Source: Trebonia sp035294225
GTDB lineage: Bacteria > Actinomycetota > Actinomycetes > Streptosporangiales > Streptosporangiaceae
Assembly: GCA_035294225.1 (NCBI GenBank)
Contig: DATGLH010000048.1
Span: forward strand, 1-19,286
DNA: 19,286 bases
Direction: 5' to 3'
Positions 1 through 7,689 of the stretch are shown piece by piece. The position numbers and the translations under genes are program-made. Numbering within the stretch: position 1 is the stretch's first letter; every line of letters starts with the position of its first letter. The notes under the pieces were generated by a model. It was not told the origin of the DNA. It searched no databases and worked only from the letters and a program-made list of their open reading frames with translations.

Positions 1-555
1 GTGCTCGATGAGGACAACAAGGTCGTCGGCGTGGTGTCGGAGACCGACCTGCTGGCCAAGGAGGCCCTGGAATACGGCGGCGGGCGGGTCAGCGGGATGC
101 TCCACCACCGGGAGCAGGCCAAGGCGGCCGCCACCACGGCCGCCGACCTGATGTCCAAGCCGCCGGTGACCATCGGCCCGAACGACCTGGTCTCGCACGC
201 GGCCCGGCTGATGTACGCGCGCAAGGTGAAGCGGCTTCCCGTGGTGGATGACGACGGGAAGCTGATCGGAATCGTCTCCAGGGCCGACGTGCTGAGCGTG
301 TACAGCCGGCCAGACGAGGACATCCGGCACGACATCACCCAGGGCGTCATCCTCGGGATGCTGCTGTGCGACCCGGCCAGGTTCACCGTCACGGTCAAGG
401 ACGGCATCGTGACCATCGAGGGCATGCCTGAGACCGCCAGCGTCGGCCACGACCTGATCGAGGAGATCCGGCACGTCGAGGGTGTCGTCGCGGTGCGCGA
501 CAGGCTCAGCTACCCCGACGAGCGCCCGGTTCCCGCTCCCGGCCCGCTGTTCTGA
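1..555 (+). CDS. CBS-domain pair plus BON domain protein (5' truncated by window edge)
   Basis: Likely a cytoplasmic sensor-type protein. CBS pairs (Bateman modules) usually bind adenine nucleotides, and BON domains are small ligand- or membrane-associating modules. Visible residues 1-22 are only the C-terminal half of a first CBS motif (VVGVVSETDLL). A second, complete CBS motif spans about 45-102 (DLMSKPPVTIGP, then GKLIGIVSRADVL). A BON-like segment covers about 108-172 (FTVTVKDGIVTIEG, then VEGVVAVRDRL). The GTG at base 1 would begin inside the first CBS repeat, so the true start almost certainly lies upstream of the window. CBS-BON proteins often sit beside universal stress proteins and acetyl-CoA synthetase-type genes in actinobacterial hypoxia/stress clusters, as here. 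The stop lies 10 bp before the next small gene, suggesting an operon. The ligand is unknown. Confidence 0.85.
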   Translation: MLDEDNKVVGVVSETDLLAKEALEYGGGRVSGMLHHREQAKAAATTAADLMSKPPVTIGPNDLVSHAARLMYARKVKRLPVVDDDGKLIGIVSRADVLSVYSRPDEDIRHDITQGVILGMLLCDPARFTVTVKDGIVTIEGMPETASVGHDLIEEIRHVEGVVAVRDRLSYPDERPVPAPGPLF

Positions 556-565
556 GGCCGCCGCC

Positions 566-775
566 ATGCGCCTGGCGTCCGCTTACCCCAACTCGGCGCT
601 GCCCGCGTGGTCGCTGCTGGCTATCGCCCTCGTCGCCGCGGGCACACTAGCAGTATGGCTCGCCTTGGTCTACCTAGCCGCCCGGCAGCCGCACAAGCCC
701 ACGGCCCTCCTCCCCGCGAGCCGAAATGCGCCCGGCGGCGAGCGGGGCAAGCAGAGCGAGGGGAAACGAAGATGA
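566..775 (+). CDS. Small single-span membrane protein (69 aa)
   Basis: I do not recognise a family. The ATG at 566 follows a GAGG at 554-557 that overlaps the stop of the CBS-BON gene. The stop overlaps the ATG of the next gene (ATGA at 772-775), so it looks translationally coupled on both sides. The protein has a short N-terminal stretch, one hydrophobic helix at about residues 15-40 (AWSLLAIALVAAG, then VWLALVYLAA), and a basic, disordered-looking tail ending in GKRR, which predicts a cytoplasmic C-terminus. Its place inside the stress operon suggests it anchors or tunes one of the neighbours, but that is inference. The in-frame ORF extends upstream to 482 inside the preceding gene. The 566 start is preferred because it removes that overlap and has an SD-like site. 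Confidence 0.6.
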   Translation: MRLASAYPNSALPAWSLLAIALVAAGTLAVWLALVYLAARQPHKPTALLPASRNAPGGERGKQSEGKRR

Positions 776-3453
776 GCCACCCGGTGCAGGAAACCGCCGG
801 CGTGTACGCCCTGCTGGCCGACGGCAGCACGGTCCAGATCAGGCCGGCGGCCCCGGCGGACTTCGAAGCGGTCAAGGCGATGCATGAGGCCATGGCACCG
901 AGCAACGCCTACCTGCGATTCTTCAGCCTGAGCAGGACGGCCGCCGAGCAGGAGGCACGGCGGATCACCCGGGACCCGGGACCCGACCACGCCGCCCTGC
1001 TCGCGCTGTACGGCGCCGAGGTCGTCGGCGTGGCCAGCTATGAGGTCGCCCAGGGCGGCGGCGGCAAGACGGCCGAGGTCGCGTTCGCCGTCGCGGACAC
1101 CATGCACCACCGGGGCATCGCGACCTTGCTGCTGGAGCACCTCGTCTCGCTGGCCCGCGCCCGGCAGATCGAGTCGTTCACCGCGGAGACGCTGAGCGAG
1201 AACGCCAGCATGCTCCGCGTCTTCTCCGATGCCGGGCTGCCCACCCACAGCACCCGGGAAGACGGCGTGGTCACCATTACCATCCCGCTGCCGCCCGACG
1301 ACACCGGCAAGCAACTGGAGGAGTACCTCGACACGGTGGCGGCCCGGGAGCGCTCGGCCAACGTCGCCAGCCTCCGGCCGGTGTTCGCCCCGCGATCCGT
1401 CGCCGTGATCGGGGCGAGCCGCCGGCAGGGCACGGTCGGCCGCTCGGTCCTGGACAACATCAGGACCGGCGGCTACCAGGGTGCTCTCTACGCGGTCAAC
1501 CCGAACGCCAGGCAGGTCGGCGGTGTCCCGTGCTTCCCCGACGTGGCCAGCCTGCCGGAAACGCCTGACCTCGCGCTGGTCGCGGTACCGCCGCCGGCGG
1601 TACCCGACACCGCCGAAGCCTGCGGCGCGCGCGGCGTGCGCGGCCTCGTGGTGTTCACCGCGGGGATGGACACGGCGGCCAGCGCTGACCTGCTCGCCAT
1701 CTGCCGCAGGCACGGGATGCGGCTCATCGGCCCGAACTGCTTCGGCATCGCCGTCCCCGGCATCGGCCTGGACGCGACGTTCGCGGCCGCGCACCCGGGC
1801 CAGGGAGCGGCCGGCCTGGTCATGCAGTCCGGCGGCCTCGGCTTCGCGATGGTGGACCACCTGTCCAGGCTCGGCATCGGGATCTCCTCGTTCGCCTCGG
1901 TCGGCAACAAGCTCGACGTGTCGAGCAACGACATGCTGATGTGGTGGGAGCAGGACGAGGTGACCAAGCTCGCGGTGCTGTACATCGAGTCGTTCGGCAA
2001 CCCGCGCAAGTTCGCCCGCACCGCGCGCCGCGTCGGCGCCCGGATGCCGGTGCTCACCGTGCACGCGGGGCGCAGCGAAGCCGGCCAGCAGGCCGCCGCG
2101 TCGCACACGGCCGCGATCGCCACGCCGCTGGTCAGCCGCGAGGCGCTGTTCGAGCAGGCCGGGATCATCGCCACGCCCGGCTTCGGCGAGCTGGTCGAGG
2201 CCACCGCGCTGCTGGCGACCCAGCCGCCGCCCGCCGGGCGCACCGTCGCGATCGTGTCCAACGTGGGCGGCGCGGGGGTGCTGGCCGCCGACGCGTGCAC
2301 CGACCTCGGCCTGGTCGTCCACCGCCCCCGGGGCCAGACCAGGCGGCGGCTGCACGCGCTGGTGCCCGCCGGCGGGTCGGTGAGCGGCCCGGTGGACACC
2401 ACGGCGACCGTCACCAGGGCGGGCTTCCGGCAGGTGCTCGAGCTGCTGGCCGCGGACGAGGACGTGGACGCGATGATCGCGCTGGTGCTGCCGACCGCCG
2501 CCACCGGAGACCTGGTGGCGGCCATCGCCGAGGCCGAGGTCGCGGTCCCGCTCGCCGCCGTCGTCCTCAACCAGCCCGAGACGGTCCGCCTGCTCGGCGC
2601 GCGGGACGGCAGAATCCCGGCCTACGGCTACCCCGAGGCCGCGGCCGGCGCGCTGGCACGCGCCGCCAAGTACGGGGAGTGGCGGTCGGCCCCGCGCACC
2701 CTGGTCCCCGGCTTCGGCGACGTCCGCGTCGCCGAAGCCCGCGCGCTGGTGCGCGACTTCCTGGCCCGGTCGCGGGACGGCGGGTGGCTGCCGCCCGGCG
2801 ACACGGCGGCGCTGCTGCGCCTGTACGGGATACCGCTGGTGGCCACGGCGGCGGCCCGGTCCGAGGACGACGCGGCGGCGGCCGCCGCGACCGCCGGCTA
2901 CCCGGTCGTGCTCAAGGCGGACGTTCCGGGCCTGGTGCACAAGACCGACGCCGGCGCCGTGCTGCTCGACATCCGCGACGAGGACGGCGTGCGGGCCGGC
3001 TACCGCCAGCTGGCCGGACGGTTCGGCGTGCGGCTGTCCGGCGTCCTCGTCCAGCCGATGATCACCGGCGGAACGGAGGTGATCATCGGGGTACAGGACG
3101 ACCAGATGTTCGGGCCGCTCGTGGTGTTCGGGCTCGGCGGCGTCGCCACCGAGGTGCTGGCCGACCACGCGGCACGGCTGGCACCGCTGACCGAGGCCGA
3201 CGCCGGCGCGCTGATCGACTCGATCCGTTCCGCGCCGCTGCTGCACGGCCACCGCGGCGCCCCGGCGGCCGACCTGGCGGCGCTGCGCGACGTGCTGACG
3301 CGCGTGTCCCGGCTGGCCGATGACCTCCCTGAGGTCACGGAACTCGACCTCAACCCGGTCATCGCCCGCCCCGACGGGGTGATCGCGGTCGACGCGCGGG
3401 TCAAGGTCACGCCGCAGGCACCGCAGGACCCGTTCCTGCGCAGGCTGCGGTAA
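772..3453 (+). CDS. GNAT acetyltransferase / ADP-forming acyl-CoA synthetase fusion (Pat-like)
   Basis: An 893-aa two-part protein. Residues about 20-172 are a GNAT acyltransferase, with the acetyl-CoA loop HHRGIAT at 112-118. Residues about 202-475 are a CoA-binding and succinyl-CoA-ligase-like part (VAVIGASRRQGTVG near 210-223; SHTAAIA with H445 at the phospho-histidine position of ADP-forming acyl-CoA synthetases). Residues about 670-885 are an ATP-grasp domain (YPVVLKADVPGLVHKTDAG, GGTEVIIG, ELDLNPV). The family includes the bacterial lysine acetyltransferase Pat/PatZ. In the enterobacterial enzyme the GNAT is C-terminal, whereas GNAT-first proteins are known in actinobacteria. Retention of H445 leaves open a real acetate-CoA ligase (ADP-forming) activity as well as protein acetylation. 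The start at 772 is chosen over the longer upstream reading frame because of the ATGA overlap and the onset of conserved sequence. Confidence 0.88.
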   Translation: MSHPVQETAGVYALLADGSTVQIRPAAPADFEAVKAMHEAMAPSNAYLRFFSLSRTAAEQEARRITRDPGPDHAALLALYGAEVVGVASYEVAQGGGGKTAEVAFAVADTMHHRGIATLLLEHLVSLARARQIESFTAETLSENASMLRVFSDAGLPTHSTREDGVVTITIPLPPDDTGKQLEEYLDTVAARERSANVASLRPVFAPRSVAVIGASRRQGTVGRSVLDNIRTGGYQGALYAVNPNARQVGGVPCFPDVASLPETPDLALVAVPPPAVPDTAEACGARGVRGLVVFTAGMDTAASADLLAICRRHGMRLIGPNCFGIAVPGIGLDATFAAAHPGQGAAGLVMQSGGLGFAMVDHLSRLGIGISSFASVGNKLDVSSNDMLMWWEQDEVTKLAVLYIESFGNPRKFARTARRVGARMPVLTVHAGRSEAGQQAAASHTAAIATPLVSREALFEQAGIIATPGFGELVEATALLATQPPPAGRTVAIVSNVGGAGVLAADACTDLGLVVHRPRGQTRRRLHALVPAGGSVSGPVDTTATVTRAGFRQVLELLAADEDVDAMIALVLPTAATGDLVAAIAEAEVAVPLAAVVLNQPETVRLLGARDGRIPAYGYPEAAAGALARAAKYGEWRSAPRTLVPGFGDVRVAEARALVRDFLARSRDGGWLPPGDTAALLRLYGIPLVATAAARSEDDAAAAAATAGYPVVLKADVPGLVHKTDAGAVLLDIRDEDGVRAGYRQLAGRFGVRLSGVLVQPMITGGTEVIIGVQDDQMFGPLVVFGLGGVATEVLADHAARLAPLTEADAGALIDSIRSAPLLHGHRGAPAADLAALRDVLTRVSRLADDLPEVTELDLNPVIARPDGVIAVDARVKVTPQAPQDPFLRRLR

Positions 3454-3485
3454 CGACACGTCCGTTTCACCTGGCGGCGGGTTAG

Positions 3486-3499
3486 GGGACGGCCGCCCC
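3486..3499. promoter_or_regulatory. Possible DosR/DevR-like box upstream of phosphoketolase
   Basis: GGGAC, 4 bp, then GCCCC gives the same half-site spacing as the mycobacterial DosR box (GGGAC-TWWA-GTCCC). One base in the right half differs, and the central four bases are GGCC rather than A/T-rich. It lies about 70 bp upstream of the phosphoketolase ATG. The gene set around it fits a dormancy-type regulon, but GC-rich DNA makes such near-palindromes common, so this is tentative. Confidence 0.2.
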
Positions 3500-3568
3500 C
3501 GGGGTAGGGGATGTGCTGGCCCATCGGTCAGTCGCCACCGTCCGTTCGGGATAGCAGGAGGTACCCGC

Positions 3569-5947
3569 ATGACAGCGACGGAAACTGGCCCGCTGACAGC
3601 CAGCGAGCTGGACCTCATCGACGCCTGGTGGCGTGCCGCCAACTACCTGTCCGTCGGGCAGATCTACCTGATGGACAACCCCCTGCTCACCGAGGAGCTG
3701 CGGCCAGAGCACGTGAAGCCGCGGCTGCTCGGGCACTGGGGCACCACCCCGGGGCAGAACCTGATCTACGCGCACCTGAACCGCGTGATCAGGAACTGGG
3801 ACCTCAACGTCATCTACATCTCCGGCCCGGGGCACGGCGGTCCCGGCCTGGTCGCGAACGCCTACCTCGAGGGCACCTACACCGAGCGGTACCCGTCGGT
3901 CACCCAGGACGAGGCGGGGATGCGGCGGCTGTTCCGGCAGTTCTCCTTCCCCGGCGGCATCCCGTCGCACGCGGCCCCGGAGACCCCTGGGTCCATCCAC
4001 GAGGGCGGCGAGCTGGGCTACTCGCTCGCGCACGCGTACGGGGCGGCGTTCGACAACCCGGACCTGCTCGTCGCGTGCGTCATCGGGGACGGCGAGGCCG
4101 AGACCGGGCCGCTGGCCGGGAGCTGGCACTCCAACAAGTTCCTCAACCCGGTGACGGACGGGGCGGTGCTGCCGATCCTGCACCTCAACGGGTACAAGAT
4201 CGCGAACCCGACGGTGCCGGCCAGGATCCCGCCGGCCGAGCTCACCTCGCTGCTGACCGGCTGCGGATACCACGTCTACACGGTGTCGGGCGATGACCCC
4301 AAGCTCGTGCACGAGCAGCTGGCCGCCGCCCTCGACTCGATCGTCGCCGAGATCGGCGACATCCAGCGGCGGGCGCGCCAGGAGGGCGACACCGAGCGGC
4401 CGCGCTGGCCCGCGCTGGTGCTCCGGACGCCCAAGGGCTGGACCGGGCCGAAGTTCGTGGACGGCCAGCCGGTGGAGGGAACATGGCGGGCGCACCAGGT
4501 GCCGCTCCCCGCCGTGCGGACCAATCCCGGCCACCTGCGCCAGCTCGAGGAGTGGATGCGCTCCTACCGCCCGCAGGAGCTGTTCGACGCGAACGGCGCG
4601 CCGGTGCCCGAGCTCGCCCGGCTGGCGCCGCGGGACTACCGGCGGATGAGCGACAACCCGCACGCCAACGGCGGACTGCTGCTGCGCGACCTGGACCTGC
4701 CGCGGTTCCAGGACTACGCGGTCGCGGTGCCCTCGCCCGGCGGCGCGGAGGCGGAGAACACCCGGGTGCTCGGCGCCTGGCTGCGGGACACCATCGCGCG
4801 CAACCCGGCCACGTTCCGGCTGTTCGGACCGGACGAGACGGCCTCGAACCGGCTGGACGCGGTGTTCGAGGTGACCGGCCGGTCGTTCGACGGCGAGATC
4901 ATCCCCGGGGACAACCGGCTGGCCCCGGACGGGCGCGTGATGGAGGTGCTGAGCGAGCACCTGTGCCAGGGCTGGCTGGAGGGCTACCTGCTGACCGGGC
5001 GGCACGGCCTGTTCAACTGCTACGAGGCGTTCATCCACATCGTGGACTCCATGTTCAACCAGCACGCCAAGTGGCTGAAAGTCACCCGGGAGATCGGCTG
5101 GCGGCGGCCGGTCGCCTCGCTGAACTACCTGCTGTCCTCCCTGGTGTGGCGGCAGGACCACAACGGGTTCTCGCACCAGGACCCGGGGTTCATCGACCAT
5201 GTGATCAACAAGAAGGCGGAGATCATCCGGGTCTACCTGCCGCCGGACGCGAACTGCCTGCTGTCGGTGGCGGACCACTGCCTGCGGTCGCGGCACTACG
5301 TGAACGTGATCGTGGCGGGCAAGCAGCCGCAGCCGCAGTGGCTGTCCATGGACGAGGCGATCATCCACTGCACGCGCGGCGCCGGGATATGGGAGTGGGC
5401 GTCGTCCGACGACGACCCCGCCGCCCCGCCGGACGTGGTCATGGCCTGCTGCGGCGACACGCCGACCCTGGAGACGCTGGCGGCCGTGTCGCTGCTGCGC
5501 GAGTACCTGCCCTCGCTCCGGGTCCGGGTGGTGAACGTGGTGGACCTGATGCGGCTCCAGCCGGAGACCGAGCACCCGCACGGGATGTCCGACGCGGAGT
5601 TCGACGCGCTGTTCACCACGAGCGCGCCGGTCATCTTCGCCTACCACGGGTACCCGTGGCTGATCCACCGGCTGACCTACCGGCGGCACGGCCACCCCAA
5701 CTTCCACGTGCGCGGGTACAAGGAGGAAGGGACCACCACCACCCCGTTCGACATGGTGATGCTCAACGACCTGGACCGGTTCCACCTGGTGATGGACGTG
5801 ATCGACCGGGTGCCCGGGCTCGCGGGCTCGGCCGGCCACGTGCGCCAGCTCATGGCGGACAAGCGGATCATGTGCCGGGCGTACACCAGGGAGCACGGCG
5901 AGGACGCGCCGGAGGTCAGGGACTGGGCGTGGGGCGCTCGCGGCTAG
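3569..5947 (+). CDS. xfp: Xylulose-5-phosphate/fructose-6-phosphate phosphoketolase
   Basis: A cytosolic thiamine-diphosphate enzyme that splits xylulose-5-P (and usually fructose-6-P) with phosphate into acetyl phosphate plus glyceraldehyde-3-P (or erythrose-4-P). At 792 aa it is normal full length for the family. Hallmarks are GHWGTTPG at 55-62, SGPGHGGPG at 85-93, and the TPP/Mg motif GDGEAETGP at 173-181 followed by WHSNKFLNP. The C-terminal part carries GYKEEGTTTTPFDM. H56 and H89 sit at the positions of the catalytic histidines known in the family. The start has a perfect AGGAGGT at 3556-3562, 6 nt before ATG. It lies 115 bp downstream of the GNAT/ligase gene and 37 bp upstream of the acetate kinase gene that can consume its acetyl phosphate. 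Confidence 0.96.
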   Translation: MTATETGPLTASELDLIDAWWRAANYLSVGQIYLMDNPLLTEELRPEHVKPRLLGHWGTTPGQNLIYAHLNRVIRNWDLNVIYISGPGHGGPGLVANAYLEGTYTERYPSVTQDEAGMRRLFRQFSFPGGIPSHAAPETPGSIHEGGELGYSLAHAYGAAFDNPDLLVACVIGDGEAETGPLAGSWHSNKFLNPVTDGAVLPILHLNGYKIANPTVPARIPPAELTSLLTGCGYHVYTVSGDDPKLVHEQLAAALDSIVAEIGDIQRRARQEGDTERPRWPALVLRTPKGWTGPKFVDGQPVEGTWRAHQVPLPAVRTNPGHLRQLEEWMRSYRPQELFDANGAPVPELARLAPRDYRRMSDNPHANGGLLLRDLDLPRFQDYAVAVPSPGGAEAENTRVLGAWLRDTIARNPATFRLFGPDETASNRLDAVFEVTGRSFDGEIIPGDNRLAPDGRVMEVLSEHLCQGWLEGYLLTGRHGLFNCYEAFIHIVDSMFNQHAKWLKVTREIGWRRPVASLNYLLSSLVWRQDHNGFSHQDPGFIDHVINKKAEIIRVYLPPDANCLLSVADHCLRSRHYVNVIVAGKQPQPQWLSMDEAIIHCTRGAGIWEWASSDDDPAAPPDVVMACCGDTPTLETLAAVSLLREYLPSLRVRVVNVVDLMRLQPETEHPHGMSDAEFDALFTTSAPVIFAYHGYPWLIHRLTYRRHGHPNFHVRGYKEEGTTTTPFDMVMLNDLDRFHLVMDVIDRVPGLAGSAGHVRQLMADKRIMCRAYTREHGEDAPEVRDWAWGARG

Positions 5948-5984
5948 CCGGCGCCTTCCGCCCGCAGGCTCAGGGGGTGCCGGC

Positions 5985-7121
5985 ATGAAGGCCACCGCGC
6001 CAGCGCGCGTGCTTGTCGTCAACGCCGGATCGAGCAGCCTCAAGCTGCGCGTCCTCACCGCGCACGACGAGGTGGCGGCCGCCGCCGACCTGGCCGCGCC
6101 GCGCGGCGCCGCGGACAGCGCCTCGATCAGGGCGGCGGTCGGATCGTTCGGCCGGGTGGACGCGGTCGGCCACCGGATCGTGCACGGCGGGACGCTGTAC
6201 ACCTCGCCGGTGCTGGTCACCGGCGAGGTGCGGCAGCGCCTTGAGTCGCTCACCGACCTCGCCCCGCTGCACCAGCCCAAGTCGCTGGCCGCCATGGACG
6301 CGGTCCAGGCGGTGCTGCCGGGCACCCCCGCCGTGGCGTGCTTCGACACCGCCTTCCACGCCACCATCGGCGAGGCCGCGGCCACGTTCGCGCTGCCCGC
6401 CGAATGGCGGAAGCGCTGGACGCTGCGGCGCTACGGGTTCCATGGCCTTTCGCACGCCTACGCCTCACGGCGTGCCGCGCAGCTCACCGGCGCGGCGACG
6501 CTGGACGGGCTCCGGGTCGTCACCTGCCATCTGGGCGCGGGGGCGTCGCTCGCGGCCGTGCGTTCGGGGCGTTCGGTGGACACCACCATGGGCTTCACGC
6601 CGCTCGACGGGCTGGTCATGGCCACCCGCTCGGGATCGGTCGACCCGGGCCTGGTGCTATGGCTCGAGGAGCACGCGCACACCCCGTCCGCCGAACTGGC
6701 CGCGACCCTGGAGTACCGGTCCGGGCTGGCCGGCCTGGCCGGCACGGACGACATGCGGGAAGTGCTGGCACGCGCCGCGGCCGGCGATCCGCGGGCGGTG
6801 CTCGGCCGTGACGTCTACCTGCACCGGCTGCGCGCGTCCATCGCGGCCATGGCGGCGGCGATGGAGGGGCTCGACGTCCTGGTGTTCACCGGCGGCGTGG
6901 GGGAAAACGCCGCCGAGATCCGGTCCCGCGCCGCGGCCGGGCTCGGCTTCCTGGGCGTCCGGCTCGACGAGGCGCGCAACGCGCCGGCCGGGAAGCCGGG
7001 TGATGACTGGGAGATCGGCGCGGACGGGGCGCCGGTGCGCGCCTTCGTCATCGCCGCGCGCGAGGACAAGCAGATCGCCGCGGAGGTCCGGTCGGTACTG
7101 GGGTTACGCGGTGCCGGGTGA
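5985..7121 (+). CDS. ackA: Acetate kinase family protein
   Basis: An ASKHA-fold kinase, 378 aa, slightly shorter than typical AckA (about 400). It would interconvert acetyl phosphate + ADP and acetate + ATP, directly downstream of phosphoketolase (37-bp gap, SD-like AGGGGG at 5972-5977). Motifs visible: VNAGSSSLK (N13), GHRIVHGG (R64), APLHQP (H96), CFDTAFH (D121), GFHGLSH (H153), CHLGAGAS (181-188), GFTPLDGLVMATRSGS (R215) and FTGGVGENAAEIR. Where classical enzymes have HLGNG, with an active-site Asn, this protein has HLGAG (A185), and LHNP is LHQP. These changes, as I recall, recur in an actinobacterial acetate/propionate kinase subgroup, so substrate preference (acetate or another short acyl phosphate) is uncertain. 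The gene is convergent with the phosphatase gene. Confidence 0.92.
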   Translation: MKATAPARVLVVNAGSSSLKLRVLTAHDEVAAAADLAAPRGAADSASIRAAVGSFGRVDAVGHRIVHGGTLYTSPVLVTGEVRQRLESLTDLAPLHQPKSLAAMDAVQAVLPGTPAVACFDTAFHATIGEAAATFALPAEWRKRWTLRRYGFHGLSHAYASRRAAQLTGAATLDGLRVVTCHLGAGASLAAVRSGRSVDTTMGFTPLDGLVMATRSGSVDPGLVLWLEEHAHTPSAELAATLEYRSGLAGLAGTDDMREVLARAAAGDPRAVLGRDVYLHRLRASIAAMAAAMEGLDVLVFTGGVGENAAEIRSRAAAGLGFLGVRLDEARNAPAGKPGDDWEIGADGAPVRAFVIAAREDKQIAAEVRSVLGLRGAG

Positions 7122-7127
7122 CGGCCC

Positions 7128-7141
7128 GCGCCGGCCGGCGC
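7128..7141. terminator. Palindrome between convergent genes, possible bidirectional terminator
   Basis: A perfect 14-bp palindrome (GCGCCGGCCGGCGC) lies in the 25-bp gap between the stop codons of the acetate kinase gene and the opposing phosphatase gene. There is no T-run on either side, as is common for actinobacterial terminators. Support is positional plus symmetry only. Confidence 0.4.
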
Positions 7142-7146
7142 CGGGG

Positions 7147-7689
7147 TCAGGACCGCATGTCGGCCGGCGCCGCGAAGGCGAGCAGCCGCGCCTCCCCCGG
7201 CCCCGTCGCGGCCCAGCCGGCGTCCAGGCCGAGCACCGCGACCGCGGCGGTGGGGAACGCCCGCGGCGGCCGCCGCGGCGGCTGCGGCTGCGGCGCCCGC
7301 GGCGGCTGCGGCGGCGCGGTCAGCCCGGCCGCGAGCTCGGCCAAGCCGGGGTTGTGCCCGACGATCAGCACCGTGCGCAGCTCGTCGGAGAGCTCACGGA
7401 CCAGCATCAGCAGCCCGAGCACCGTGGCCTCGTACACCCGCGGCTCGTACCGGACCGGGGGCGCCGCGCCGGGAACGGCTTCCGCCAGGCCGGCGGACGC
7501 CAGTTCCCAGGTCTCCCGGGCGCGGCGTGCCGTCGAGCACACCACCTCGTCCGGCACGTATCCGGACCTGCCCAGCCAGCGGCCCACCACCGGGCTGTCC
7601 CGCCTGCCGCGCCTGGCGAGCGGGCGCTCGTGGTCGGCGACGTCGGGCCAGTCCGACTTGGCGTGCCGGAGCAGCAGAAGCCGTCTCAC
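7147..7689 (-). CDS. SixA-type histidine phosphatase superfamily protein
   Basis: A small (180 aa) cytosolic phosphatase of the branch-1 histidine phosphatase superfamily. The N-terminal LLLRHAKSDW supplies the RH signature (R8, H9, the phospho-accepting His). Conserved CSTARRARETW lies at 51-61, and VGHNPGL supplies the second catalytic His (H112). SixA proteins dephosphorylate phosphohistidine in signalling or PTS-like proteins; the target here is unknown. Residues 126-143 are a Pro/Arg/Gln-rich run where relatives usually have an acidic helical loop before PTGALAVL (here PTAAVAVL). The GTG start at 7689 overlaps the stop of the stress-protein gene (GTGA, 7686-7689), so the two are translationally coupled in one minus-strand operon. 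The long reading frame that continues upstream is the shadow of that neighbour. Confidence 0.85.
   Translation of the reverse strand: MRRLLLLRHAKSDWPDVADHERPLARRGRRDSPVVGRWLGRSGYVPDEVVCSTARRARETWELASAGLAEAVPGAAPPVRYEPRVYEATVLGLLMLVRELSDELRTVLIVGHNPGLAELAAGLTAPPQPPRAPQPQPPRRPPRAFPTAAVAVLGLDAGWAATGPGEARLLAFAAPADMRS

Noticed and set aside
1..3. GTG at base 1 as a true start codon
   Set aside because: It would start inside the first CBS repeat. The real start is most likely upstream of the window.
1941..3323. 460-aa plus-strand open frame inside the GNAT/ligase gene
   Set aside because: Arg/Gly/Ala-rich translation in another frame of a conserved gene.
670..3642. 990-aa minus-strand open frame opposite the GNAT/ligase gene
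   Set aside because: It is antisense to a gene with clear domains. The translation is rich in Arg/Gly/His/Pro with no recognisable motifs, the usual mirror of GC-rich third positions.
3482..6385. 967-aa minus-strand open frame opposite phosphoketolase and acetate kinase
   Set aside because: A shadow of two well-supported genes. It spans both of them and the gap, and has low-complexity composition.
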